Assembly (NCBI GenBank): GCA_900319975.1
Contig: ONQP01000001.1
Coordinates: 1 to 64,000 of the forward strand
Reading direction: 5' to 3'
Length of the DNA: 64,000 nt
Origin: an uncultured Bacteroidales bacterium
Lineage (GTDB): Bacteria; Bacteroidota; Bacteroidia; Bacteroidales; UBA932
Shown here: piece after piece, positions 7,922-15,943 of the stretch
Numbering within the stretch: position 1 is the first letter of the stretch
Layout of the letters: every line of letters begins with the position of its first letter
Translations under genes and position numbers: made by a program
Notes under the pieces: model-generated
The model's database searches: none
Seen by the model: the letters and a program-made list of their open reading frames with translations, nothing else
What the model was told of the DNA's origin: nothing

Positions 7922-7938
7922 ATTCCTACCCGAGGAAT
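7922..7938 (-). promoter_or_regulatory. Hairpin in the rpsP leader
   Basis: ATTCCT and AGGAAT pair around a 5-nt loop within the 5' untranslated region, between the -7 box and the rpsP start. It could be an autoregulatory element or incidental; no known S16 leader motif is recognisable. Confidence 0.35.
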
Positions 7939-7944
7939 GGACGG

Positions 7945-7952
7945 CAAAGATA
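7945..7952 (-). promoter_or_regulatory. -7 box of rpsP-rimM
   Basis: Minus-strand TATCTTTG followed by C, an exact match to TAnnTTTG(C). It lies 60 nt before the rpsP ATG. Confidence 0.7.
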
Positions 7953-7990
7953 GGTCAAAACTCCGGAATACACAATACCTTACGCAAAAA

Positions 7991-8671
7991 TTATTTGTGC
8001 CGCAGGTAGCGGAACCCGGGATGGTTGCGCGTGTTCTGCCCCGGCGGCAGGAGGTAGTCGCGCGGGATGCCGCAGCGGCGCAGGCACCACATCAGCGACA
8101 GCTGGTCGCGGCGGCCCAGGCGCGGCAGGCGGCTCCACCACATCTCGTCCAGGGCGACGATGTCCGGGTCGTTGTGCCGGCGGAAGATGACGTTGTTCTC
8201 ATTCAGGCCGGCGTGGCGCGGCAGGCCCTTGGCCCGCAGATAGGCCCAGACCCACATCAGCTCGAAGATGTTCAAATACTTCATGTCGAAGCACTTGCGC
8301 GCCTCGGCATACGTGCAGTCCCGGTCGGGGTGCGTGACGCCGCTGTACTTCACGCCCGCGGCAGCCTTGATGCGCGCCGCGCGGTAGAGCGTCCCGTCCA
8401 GCAGGGCGATGTTGCCGTCGATCCAGACGCTGCACTCATACTCCGGCAGGAGGACGTGCGGATGCATCTTGGGCCAGCGGGAGGCCATCCGGGGGTTGCC
8501 GGCGGGCAGCTCCGCGAGCTCGCGGATCTCCCACACGCCGACGCGGTCGGCCGTCTTCTCCCCCGGTCCCACGAAACAGATGAAATCGAATCCTTCTTCG
8601 ACCACGGCGGGCTGCTGCAGCTCGTCGTAGCCACCGATGATGCAGGTGTAGATCGCTATCTTTTCCATCAT
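7991..8671 (-). CDS. DUF616 glycosyltransferase-like protein
   Basis: 226 aa, DUF616 (TOD1/MUCI70-type) family. Signatures: IYTCIIGGYDEL at the start, RWPKMHPHVLLPEYE, SVWIDGN (metal/nucleotide-binding acidic motif), HPDRDCTYAEARKC, and DEMWWSRLPRLGRRDQLS. Such proteins are predicted glycosyltransferases; substrates are unknown in bacteria. Its ATG overlaps the upstream stop (ATGA), and it is the last gene of the long suf-to-glycan operon, so it probably acts with the flippase/ATP-grasp protein on a surface glycan. Confidence 0.85.
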   Translation of the reverse strand: MMEKIAIYTCIIGGYDELQQPAVVEEGFDFICFVGPGEKTADRVGVWEIRELAELPAGNPRMASRWPKMHPHVLLPEYECSVWIDGNIALLDGTLYRAARIKAAAGVKYSGVTHPDRDCTYAEARKCFDMKYLNIFELMWVWAYLRAKGLPRHAGLNENNVIFRRHNDPDIVALDEMWWSRLPRLGRRDQLSLMWCLRRCGIPRDYLLPPGQNTRNHPGFRYLRHK

Positions 8672-11019
8672 TTATACGGGATTTTGAAGTATTTCCCCAG
8701 CATGGCGTCCGCCCGGTCGGGGTCGAACGGCACGAAGCCGCTCCAGTGGTAGAAGGTGTATTCGCCGAAGAGCACGCGCCCGTCCGGCGTCTCGTAGAAG
8801 TCGATGCGCACCTGCGGGAACTTGTCCGCGAGCGCCTCCGCCAGGGCCAGCATCTGCTCGAAATGCGCCGGCTTCGCGGGTGGCGTCGCCGCGTTGGGAT
8901 GCCCGTTGCGGATGTCCAGGTGCTGCCAGGAAGTGTCGAAGAAATCGAATTTGGTCTCCGTGTCCGGATTGTCGCGGTCCGTCGCGACGAAGAGGAATTC
9001 CGGCTTGCCGCCGAAGCAGAAGATCTTGTAGTCGGCGAGGCCGGCGCCCAGGTATTCTTCCGCAATGATGCGGCGTGGGACGTCCTTGTAGGCCCATTCG
9101 CGGTCCCGCTTCCAGTAGTCGCAGGCCAGGGCCGCCGCGAGCTTCGCGCAGGCGGCCTCCCGGTCGAACGAAGCCTTGTCGGTGCAGACGATGGTGCTGC
9201 CGCTGTCGTGCGTGCACTTCAGGACGAACTGCGCCGGCAGCGCCTCCCAGTCGATCTGGTCCGGGCGCTCCCACACGCCGAGCGTCGGCACGACATGCTC
9301 CGCACCAATGCGCTCCGCCACGTAGGGCTTCACGGCCGCCTTGTCCACCAGCGTGTGGTAGAGCGGGTTGCGGTCGCGCAGCTTCTGCCATTGGATCTTC
9401 TCGGTGAAGGTCAAGGGCCCGTCCACCAACAGGGGCCGGCCGAAAACCATCCTGTATTTCATCCGCAGGAAGGCGCCGTCAGGCAGCCATTTCGCGATCT
9501 TGTTGAACACCACGGCCCGTTCGCCGGGCGTCAGCAGGAATTCCCAGGTGCCAAAGGCCATCAGCGTCCATCCGAACACGGAACCGAAGAACAGGCGCAA
9601 GCCAGGCGCCGCGATCATATTGATCAGGATGATGGGTACCTCCAGCACGACGACGCTCAGGGCGAACAGGCGGATGGACAGCGCCACGAACGGCCGCACC
9701 GGGAATCCGGCGAGCCTGCGGGCCACCGCGACGCGCTCCACGGACACGGCCAGGTAGACGACGGCGAAGACCAGATAAGCCCATTCCGGGCCGGCACCCA
9801 GCTTGAAGGCCAGCCAGACGAGCGGCAGGCCCAGGTAGGAGGTCAGGCCGGTGAGCAGATAATAGCGCCGGACGCGCCCCGTGGCCTGCACGAGCGTGAG
9901 CAGCGGATTGCTGCCCAGGTCCACCAGCAGGCAGGCCAGCGTCAGGTAAAGGAAGGTGGCGGTATGGGGCGGGAGGGCCTTGTCGGGGCCCAGCCAGAAG
10001 TGCAGCAACAGCTCGCCCGCGCCCAGGATGGGCACGGCGAAGAACAGGATGACGAGCCAGGAATACTTGACGCCCTTGCGCACCAGCTCGAAGCAATAGT
10101 CCTTCTGGCCCGCCGCCCAGCTCTTGGTGATCTGCGGGTTGAGCGCGGTCAGGAAATTGGTCACGAACTGCTTGATGATGTTCTCGACCTGCAGGGCAAG
10201 GCCCCGGGCGGCATTGAGCGTGACGCCGAAGAAGAGGTTGACGATCAGGTTGGCGCCCTGCGTATTGAACACGTAGGCGCTCGATCCGAAGAAGCTCCAG
10301 CCGGCGAACGCGGTCATCTCGCGCACCAGCGCGCCGTCCCAGACCAGCCGGCCGCGCGACTCGGCGAAGTGCCGGCGGCAGTAGAAGCCGTAGGCGGCGC
10401 GCACGAGCACGGCCACGCCGACCATCAGCACGGCGTAGGTGATCAGCTTGTCGTAGGAAGAGAAATACAGGAGCAGCGCCACGGTCAGCTTGAGCACCGC
10501 CTCGCCGATGCTGATCACGGCGAAGGCCGACATCCGCTCGTGCGCGATGATGGCGGCGTTGTAGGGGACGGCCAGCAGGTTGACCACCAGCACGCCCATG
10601 GCGCACTGCAGTACCCAGCGGGCAGCGTCCATCCGCTCCGCGGGAATGTCCATGCGGTTGTTGAGCCACCACACGCCGGCCGTCTCCACGAGCACGACCA
10701 GCAGCGCGGCGAAGCCCAGCTGGATGAGCACGCCCGTCGAGAAGATGCGGCGCAGACGGGCGGGATCGCCCTCGCCCAGGCCCACGGCAAGGAAGCGGCT
10801 GATCGCCGCGGACACGGAGGCCGTGAGGAAGGTGAATACGGTCACCACGCCGCCCACGGCGTTGTAGACGCCGTAGTCGGCGATGCCCAGCGTCCTGAAC
10901 ACCACACGCGAGGTGAACAGGCCGATCAGCATCAGCAGGAGCATGCGGAAGTACAGCAGAAGGGTGTTGCGCGCCAGTCTTCTGCTGTTCTCCGAAAGAT
11001 GTCCTGCAGCCGGAGGCAT
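8668..11019 (-). CDS. Wzx-type flippase fused to TupA-like ATP-grasp domain
   Basis: 783 aa in one open frame. Residues 1 to about 500 are a polytopic polysaccharide flippase of the MATE/Wzx type: RNTLLLYFRMLLLMLIGLFT at the N-terminus, about 12-14 hydrophobic segments, ending LTPGERAVVFNKIAKWL, which is a normal flippase C-terminus. Residues about 515-783 form a TupA-like ATP-grasp domain (LTFTEKIQWQKLRDR, FVLKCTHDSGS, IIAEEYLG, DYKIFCFGGKPEFLF, RIDFYETPDGRVLFGEYTFY). The flippase would move a lipid-linked glycan across the inner membrane and the ATP-grasp part, facing the cytosol, might modify it with an amino acid or other carboxylate; this is inference. Starts 4 nt after the DUF975 stop. 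Confidence 0.88.
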   Translation of the reverse strand: MPPAAGHLSENSRRLARNTLLLYFRMLLLMLIGLFTSRVVFRTLGIADYGVYNAVGGVVTVFTFLTASVSAAISRFLAVGLGEGDPARLRRIFSTGVLIQLGFAALLVVLVETAGVWWLNNRMDIPAERMDAARWVLQCAMGVLVVNLLAVPYNAAIIAHERMSAFAVISIGEAVLKLTVALLLYFSSYDKLITYAVLMVGVAVLVRAAYGFYCRRHFAESRGRLVWDGALVREMTAFAGWSFFGSSAYVFNTQGANLIVNLFFGVTLNAARGLALQVENIIKQFVTNFLTALNPQITKSWAAGQKDYCFELVRKGVKYSWLVILFFAVPILGAGELLLHFWLGPDKALPPHTATFLYLTLACLLVDLGSNPLLTLVQATGRVRRYYLLTGLTSYLGLPLVWLAFKLGAGPEWAYLVFAVVYLAVSVERVAVARRLAGFPVRPFVALSIRLFALSVVVLEVPIILINMIAAPGLRLFFGSVFGWTLMAFGTWEFLLTPGERAVVFNKIAKWLPDGAFLRMKYRMVFGRPLLVDGPLTFTEKIQWQKLRDRNPLYHTLVDKAAVKPYVAERIGAEHVVPTLGVWERPDQIDWEALPAQFVLKCTHDSGSTIVCTDKASFDREAACAKLAAALACDYWKRDREWAYKDVPRRIIAEEYLGAGLADYKIFCFGGKPEFLFVATDRDNPDTETKFDFFDTSWQHLDIRNGHPNAATPPAKPAHFEQMLALAEALADKFPQVRIDFYETPDGRVLFGEYTFYHWSGFVPFDPDRADAMLGKYFKIPYK

Positions 11020-11023
11020 AAGA

Positions 11024-11680
11024 TTATTCCATCACCGCAGCTTCACCCTGCTGCGCCTTGAGGTCGTTGTAGAAAGCAACTCTGGACACCTCGTTATACG
11101 GGATCAGCCACAGGAAGCCGATGCCGAGGGTCAGGATAGAGAGAAGGAACCAGCCGATGAAGCTGAGATCGAGCCAGAACAGGCGAAGCTTGTGTCCCTT
11201 CATCATCTCCCGGCTGCGCTTGCTGGCGTCCCAGGCGCCGATTTCGGGATGCTCGTCCAGGATGTACGGCGTCATCGAATAGGCATAGGCCATGATGATG
11301 CCCGGAACGATGAGCAGCAACGACCAGAGTATGATCTTGAGGTTCATCAGGAACAGGCCCCATACCTTATGCACGTAGTTCGAGAAAGTGATCCGGAACA
11401 TATTCTCCGGAACCCTCTCGTCGCGGTTCTCATACAGCAGCCGGAAAGCGTTCGCCGCACCGGCCTCCAGCGGGATCAGCAGAAAAACCCGGAACAAGAA
11501 GGAGCCTCCGATAGAGCATATGATCACAGGAATCAGGAGAGGTATAAACATCGGCAGCTCCATCGGAACGAGCATCAGCACGACCAGGAAGAGAAGGGCC
11601 AGCATCGCGAGCACGGCAGGAGCCCAGTTCCCGTGCAGGCGGTCCAGCGCAGCGTTTTTATATTCTTGATTGGTTCTCAT
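11024..11680 (-). CDS. DUF975 family membrane protein
   Basis: 218 aa integral membrane protein. Segments: FLVVLMLVPMELPMFIPLLI, a second helix around FLFRVFLLI, WGLFLMNLKIILWSLLLIVP and a C-terminal FLLSILTLGIGFLWLIPY. DUF975 hallmarks are the N-terminal NQEYKNAALDRLHGNW, the VPGIIMAYAYSMTPYILDEHPE stretch and ASKRSREMMKGHKLRLF. Function of the family is not known. I start at ATG 11680, 7 nt after the ispE stop, because an earlier start would overlap ispE by 70 nt with a Pro/Ala-rich leader. Confidence 0.85.
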   Translation of the reverse strand: MRTNQEYKNAALDRLHGNWAPAVLAMLALLFLVVLMLVPMELPMFIPLLIPVIICSIGGSFLFRVFLLIPLEAGAANAFRLLYENRDERVPENMFRITFSNYVHKVWGLFLMNLKIILWSLLLIVPGIIMAYAYSMTPYILDEHPEIGAWDASKRSREMMKGHKLRLFWLDLSFIGWFLLSILTLGIGFLWLIPYNEVSRVAFYNDLKAQQGEAAVME

Positions 11681-11687
11681 GGACGGA

Positions 11688-12443
11688 TTATTTGCGGAAA
11701 AGACCGAATACGGCGGAGCCGGAGCCGGACATCGACGCGTAGACGGCGCCGTCGGCATAGAAACGCGCCTTGAGCCGCTCCACCTCCGGGTGGATCGGGA
11801 ACACGGACGTCTCGAAATCGTTGAACAGCACGTCCGGCCACATCTCCACCGGATAGCGGAGCGCTTCGCGCAGCGGGGGCAAGGCGAGCCGCTCGCGCGG
11901 AATGACGCGCGAATAGGCCTCGCTCGTGCTCACGCGCACGCCTTCCGGCACCTCGACGCGGATCTCGTAGCCGGACAGGTCGAGGTCGTAGTCGGACAGC
12001 CGGTCGCCGCGGCCTTCGCCGAACATCGGGCGGTTGTAGATGAAGATCGGGCAGTCGGAGCCCAGGCAGGCGGCGTAGTCCGCCAGCTGCCAGTCCTCCA
12101 GCCCGAGCTGGAACATCTCGGTCAGCGCCATCAGCGTGAACGCCGCGTCGGCCGAGCCGCCGCCCAGACCGGCACCCACGGCGGTGCGCTTCTCCAGGCG
12201 GATCTCCACCGGAGGCAGGTCGTAGTCGGACTTGAGCAGCGAGTAGGCGCGCAGCGTGAGGTCGTCCTCCCAGGTCACATTGTCCGAAGCCACGAAACGG
12301 AGCTTGTCGGACGGGACGATCTCCAGGACGTCCGTCATCCCGAAATACGGGACGAACAGGGTCTCGATGTCGTGATACCCGTCGGGACGGCGGCGCAGCA
12401 CGCTCAGGCCCAGGTTGATCTTGACGTTAGGATAGACGACCAT
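11688..12443 (-). CDS. ispE: CDP-ME kinase IspE
   Basis: 251 aa GHMP kinase, 4-diphosphocytidyl-2-C-methyl-D-erythritol kinase of the MEP isoprenoid pathway. Signatures: PNVKINLGLSVLRRRPDGYH at the N-terminus, the ATP loop VGAGLGGGSADAAF, and the C-terminal MSGSGSAVFGLF. It overlaps sufD by 17 nt. Placing an MEP kinase behind the suf genes is sensible because IspG and IspH downstream in that pathway are Fe-S enzymes. ispD lies elsewhere in this window (42266). Confidence 0.95.
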   Translation of the reverse strand: MVVYPNVKINLGLSVLRRRPDGYHDIETLFVPYFGMTDVLEIVPSDKLRFVASDNVTWEDDLTLRAYSLLKSDYDLPPVEIRLEKRTAVGAGLGGGSADAAFTLMALTEMFQLGLEDWQLADYAACLGSDCPIFIYNRPMFGEGRGDRLSDYDLDLSGYEIRVEVPEGVRVSTSEAYSRVIPRERLALPPLREALRYPVEMWPDVLFNDFETSVFPIHPEVERLKARFYADGAVYASMSGSGSAVFGLFRK

Positions 12444-13023
12444 AGATCTCTTCGGCTAAAGGTTCGGGCAGGCGGCGGAGCACCGGGGCGAGGAAGGCGA
12501 TCATCTGAAGCTGACGGGCCTCCGCCTCGGGAATGCCGCGCGAACGCAGGTAAAACAGTTCGTCCGGGTTGAGATAGCCGGTCGTGGCGCCGTGCGAGCA
12601 CTTGACGTCGTCGGCATAGATCTCCAGCTGCGGCCGGGACTCCACCCGGGCCGTATCGGAGAGCAGGAGCGTATGGTTCTCCTGGTAGGCTTCCGTCTTC
12701 TGGGCGTCCTGGGCCACGTAGATCAGGCCGTCGAAGGACGCGCGCGCCGTCCCACCCACGATGCCCTTGAAGAGCTGGCGGGAGACGCAATGCGGGACGT
12801 CGTGGCGCACGAGCACGCGGATGTCCACGTTCTCGGCGTCCGGGCACAGATACAGCCCGGCCAGGTCGAGCGAGGCGCCGGGGCCGGTCAGGTCGACCTC
12901 CAGGACCAGGCGCGTGTCCGTGGCGGGCGGAACGACGAGGGTCATCGACAACTCCTCCCCGGCTTCCAGCCGGAGATACTGCGGCACGCTGTCGCGCCCG
13001 ATGACGTACACTTTGTTATCCAT
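12427..13023 (-). CDS. sufD: Short SufD, Fe-S scaffold subunit
   Basis: 198 aa, while SufD is normally about 420-450 aa. What is present is the C-terminal part of the beta-helix core: GTARASFDGLIYVAQDAQKT, NHTLLLSDTARVESRPQLEI, and DDVKCSHGATTGYLNPDELF, which keeps the Cys-x-His pair implicated in cluster assembly, then the terminal helices. The N-terminal helical domain and first half of the helix are missing, and no remnant lies upstream because sufC overlaps by 8 nt. It probably still pairs with SufB in the SufBC2D complex. Confidence 0.88.
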   Translation of the reverse strand: MDNKVYVIGRDSVPQYLRLEAGEELSMTLVVPPATDTRLVLEVDLTGPGASLDLAGLYLCPDAENVDIRVLVRHDVPHCVSRQLFKGIVGGTARASFDGLIYVAQDAQKTEAYQENHTLLLSDTARVESRPQLEIYADDVKCSHGATTGYLNPDELFYLRSRGIPEAEARQLQMIAFLAPVLRRLPEPLAEEIYGRLS

Positions 13024-13771
13024 CGATGCCTTCGTAGCCTTTTTGTTCGATCAGGTCCACCAGCTCGCGGCCGCCCGTACGGACGATGCGGCCGTCCTTG
13101 AGGATGTGGACGACATCCGGAACGATGTATTCCAGCAGGCGCTGGTAGTGGGTAATCACGATGGCGGACGTCTCCGGCGTGCGGAGCCGGTTGACGCCTT
13201 CGGCCACGATCCGCAGCGCATCCACGTCGAGGCCGGAATCCGTCTCGTCGAGGATGCTGAGCGTGGGTTCGAGCATCGCCATCTGGAAGATCTCGCAGCG
13301 CTTCTTCTCGCCGCCGGAGAAACCTACGTTGACTTCGCGGCGGGCGAATTCGCCCTTCATCTTCACGAGGTCCATCTTCGACTTGAGGAGCTTGATATAT
13401 TCGGCCGGGGTGAGCTCGGGCAGGCCTTTCGCCTTGCGGCGCGCGGAGATCGCGGCCTTCATGAAATTGGTGATGCTCACGCCGGGGATCTCCACCGGAT
13501 ACTGGAAGCTCAGGAAAAGACCGGCCCAGGAACGCTCCTCCGGCTCAAGGGCGAGCAGGTCGCGGCCCTCGTACAGGGCGCTGCCTTCCGTCACCTCGAA
13601 GGTCGGCCGGCCGGCGAGGACGGCGCCCAGGGTGCTCTTGCCGGCTCCGTTGGGCCCCATCACCGCGTGCACTTCGCCGCGGCGGATGGTCAGGTCCACC
13701 CCCTTGAGGATCTCCTTGCCGTCAACGGCGGCGTGGAGGTTGCGGATATCCAGTAATATTTCGTTATTCAT
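13016..13771 (-). CDS. sufC: Fe-S assembly ATPase SufC
   Basis: 251 aa ABC-type ATPase. Walker A GPNGAGKST (about 39-47), Q-loop region LSFQYPVEIPGV, signature FSGGEKKR, Walker B LSILDETDSGLD and H-loop VITHY are all present. It powers the SufBCD scaffold in the cytosol. Overlaps sufD by 8 nt and pnuC by 8 nt. Confidence 0.97.
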   Translation of the reverse strand: MNNEILLDIRNLHAAVDGKEILKGVDLTIRRGEVHAVMGPNGAGKSTLGAVLAGRPTFEVTEGSALYEGRDLLALEPEERSWAGLFLSFQYPVEIPGVSITNFMKAAISARRKAKGLPELTPAEYIKLLKSKMDLVKMKGEFARREVNVGFSGGEKKRCEIFQMAMLEPTLSILDETDSGLDVDALRIVAEGVNRLRTPETSAIVITHYQRLLEYIVPDVVHILKDGRIVRTGGRELVDLIEQKGYEGIDG

Positions 13772-14369
13772 GCTTGTTGTAGAGTTTTTTCCAGGAAATG
13801 AGGGACCAAATGGCGTTGGCCAGGTACAGGGCGCTGACGATCGGCATCAGATAGAGTCCCGAAAGGATGTAAAGGACGATGTTGGCCGCGTTGACCACCA
13901 GCCAGACGACCCAGCATTCCCAGCATTTCTGGGCGCTGAGGAACTGGGCCAGCAGCGTGAACATCAGCAGGTAGGAATCCAGCCAGGGCGACGGATCCAC
14001 CTGGAAGACCGCGGGCCACTTGGCCGGCAGCCAGTCCAGGCACATCGCCCAGACGGCACCGAACACGCACACCGCGATGATGAGGCCCGGCCACTGCTCC
14101 TGCCGGACGTGGCAGACCTTGAGGCGCCGGGCGTCGGCCTGGCTCCGCTCGCCCTCCCGGGGATGCGTCCAGCGCCAGTGTCCGAAGGCGTTGATGGCGA
14201 AGGACACCGGCTGGAGCAGCATCGCGCTGTAGAGGTGCTGCTGCCAGAAGAGGATGAACAGGAACACGTTGTACACGTATCCCACCCAGAAGTTGGTCTT
14301 CGAGTTGCGGCCTGCCAGGAAAACGCAGGTCAGGCCGAGCAGGGCCGATATGATTTCGATCCAGGTCAT
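13764..14369 (-). CDS. pnuC: PnuC-family vitamin transporter
   Basis: 201 aa with about 7 membrane helices. PnuC features: [35 protein letters not shown], and [22 protein letters not shown]. The family transports nicotinamide riboside, thiamine or riboflavin by facilitated diffusion; which one cannot be decided here. It sits between sufB and sufC, overlapping both (4 nt and 8 nt), so it is translated as part of the suf operon, an unusual place. Confidence 0.9.
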   Translation of the reverse strand: MTWIEIISALLGLTCVFLAGRNSKTNFWVGYVYNVFLFILFWQQHLYSAMLLQPVSFAINAFGHWRWTHPREGERSQADARRLKVCHVRQEQWPGLIIAVCVFGAVWAMCLDWLPAKWPAVFQVDPSPWLDSYLLMFTLLAQFLSAQKCWECWVVWLVVNAANIVLYILSGLYLMPIVSALYLANAIWSLISWKKLYNKHE

Positions 14370-15814
14370 CCGACGGAACCTTCAAGTGAGACGGACAGGA
14401 GTTTCTGCGCCTCGACGGCAAACTCCATCGGCAGGCGCGAAAGGACCTCGCGGGCGTAGCCGCCCACGATGAGCGCGACGGCGTCTTCGGGGGCGATGCC
14501 GCGCTGGGTGCAGTAGAAGAGCTGGTCTTCGCTGATCTTGGAGGTCGTGGCTTCGTGCTCCACGATGGCGTGCGGATTCTGGCTCCGGATCACCGGGAAC
14601 GTGTGCGCGCCGCAGGTGCTGCCGATCAGCAGGGAGTCGCACTGCGAGTAGTTGCGTGCGCCCTCGGCCGCCGGGCCCATCTGCACGAGGCCGCGGTAGC
14701 TGTTCTCGCTGTGGCCGGCGGAGATGCCCTTGGAGACCACCCGGCTGCGCGTGCCGCGGCCCAGATGGATCATCTTGGTGCCCGTGTCGGCCTGCTGCCA
14801 GTTGTTGGTCATCGCCACGCTATAGAACTCCGAAGAGGAGTAGTCTCCCTTCAGGATGGTGCTCGGGTATTTCCAGGTGACGGCGGAGCCCGTCTCCACC
14901 TGGGTCCAGGACAGATGTGAGCCGCTTCCCTTGCAGATACCGCGCTTGGTCACGAGGTTCAGGATGCCTCCGCGCCCCTGCGCGTCGCCGGGATACCAGT
15001 TCTGCACGGTGCTGTATTTGACGTCCGCGTCCTTCTCCACGATGATCTCCACCACGGCGGCGTGCAGCTGGTTCTCGTCGCGCATCGGGGCGGTGCAGCC
15101 CTCCATATAGCTGAGCTGCGCGCCCTCGTCGGCGACGATGAGCGTGCGCTCGAACTGGCCGGTGCCGGCCGCGTTGATGCGGAAATAGCTGGACAGCTCC
15201 ATCGGGCACCTGACCCCCTTGGGGACATAGCAGAAGGAGCCGTCGGAGAAGACGGCGGAGTTGAGCGCCGCGAAGTAGTTGTCCCCGACGGGGACTACCG
15301 TGGCCAGGTACTTGCGCACCAGGTCGGGGTGCTCGCGGACGGCCTCGGAGAAGGAGCAGAAAATGATGCCCTTCTCGGCCAGGGTCTTGCGGAAGGTCGT
15401 CGTCACGCTCACGGAATCGAAGACGGCGTCCACCGCCACTTCGCCCTTGGGCTTGACGCCCGCCAGGACTTCCCGCTCGTGGAGGGGAATGCCCAGTTTA
15501 TCGAAAGTATCCATCAGGGCGGGGTCGATCGTCTCCGGCCGGTCCTCGTCCCGCTTGGGTGCAGCCCAATATATGATGTCCTGGAAGTCTATGCGCGGAA
15601 GTTTGAGGTGGCCCCAGTGCGGCATTTTCATCTTCTGCCACCTGCGGAACGCGCCCAGCCGGAACTCGAGCAGCCACTCCGGCTCCCCCTTCTTGGCGGA
15701 GATCATCCGGATGATGTCTTCGTTGAGCCCCTTGGGAATGTACTCCTGGGCGACGTCGGTCACGAAGCCCTCTTTGTACTCCTGCGCAGCAAAGTCTTTG
15801 ATAATTTCTTCCAT
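14366..15814 (-). CDS. sufB: Fe-S assembly scaffold SufB
   Basis: 482 aa, full-length SufB. Recognisable blocks: [16 protein letters not shown] near the N-terminus, YYPEVLVALID-type region replaced by [68 protein letters not shown], and [21 protein letters not shown] with the conserved cluster cysteine. First gene of an eight-gene unit. A promoter with -33 and -7 boxes lies immediately upstream, with the ATG 7 nt after the -7 box. Confidence 0.97.
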   Translation of the reverse strand: MEEIIKDFAAQEYKEGFVTDVAQEYIPKGLNEDIIRMISAKKGEPEWLLEFRLGAFRRWQKMKMPHWGHLKLPRIDFQDIIYWAAPKRDEDRPETIDPALMDTFDKLGIPLHEREVLAGVKPKGEVAVDAVFDSVSVTTTFRKTLAEKGIIFCSFSEAVREHPDLVRKYLATVVPVGDNYFAALNSAVFSDGSFCYVPKGVRCPMELSSYFRINAAGTGQFERTLIVADEGAQLSYMEGCTAPMRDENQLHAAVVEIIVEKDADVKYSTVQNWYPGDAQGRGGILNLVTKRGICKGSGSHLSWTQVETGSAVTWKYPSTILKGDYSSSEFYSVAMTNNWQQADTGTKMIHLGRGTRSRVVSKGISAGHSENSYRGLVQMGPAAEGARNYSQCDSLLIGSTCGAHTFPVIRSQNPHAIVEHEATTSKISEDQLFYCTQRGIAPEDAVALIVGGYAREVLSRLPMEFAVEAQKLLSVSLEGSVG

Positions 15815-15821
15815 TAGCGGA

Positions 15822-15853
15822 CAAAGATAACGAATCTCTCCAAATCCACCAAA
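15822..15853 (-). promoter_or_regulatory. Promoter of the suf operon
   Basis: On the minus strand -33 TTTG (15850..15853), a 20-nt spacer, and -7 TATCTTTG (15822..15829), ending 7 nt before the sufB ATG. An ATCCACC half-site (15844..15850 on the plus strand) lies between the two boxes. Confidence 0.75.
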
Positions 15854-15866
15854 CAGACAGACATGG

Positions 15867-15884
15867 ATCCACCTATAGGTGGAT
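15867..15884. promoter_or_regulatory. 18-bp perfect palindrome, possible operator
   Basis: ATCCACCTA-TAGGTGGAT is a perfect 18-bp palindrome with no T-run on either side, so not a terminator. Its half-site ATCCACC recurs at 15844..15850 inside the suf promoter. It is well placed to bind a dimeric regulator acting on sufB and perhaps on the divergent gene at 15944. Confidence 0.5.
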
Positions 15885-15919
15885 GCGTCCCCGTTCCGGC
15901 TCAGGCAGGATTTTTGTTA

Positions 15920-15927
15920 TATCTTTG
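15920..15927 (+). promoter_or_regulatory. -7 box of the gene at 15944
   Basis: TATCTTTG followed by C, 16 nt before the ATG at 15944. Confidence 0.65.
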
Positions 15928-15943
15928 CACAAAACTTGAAAAA

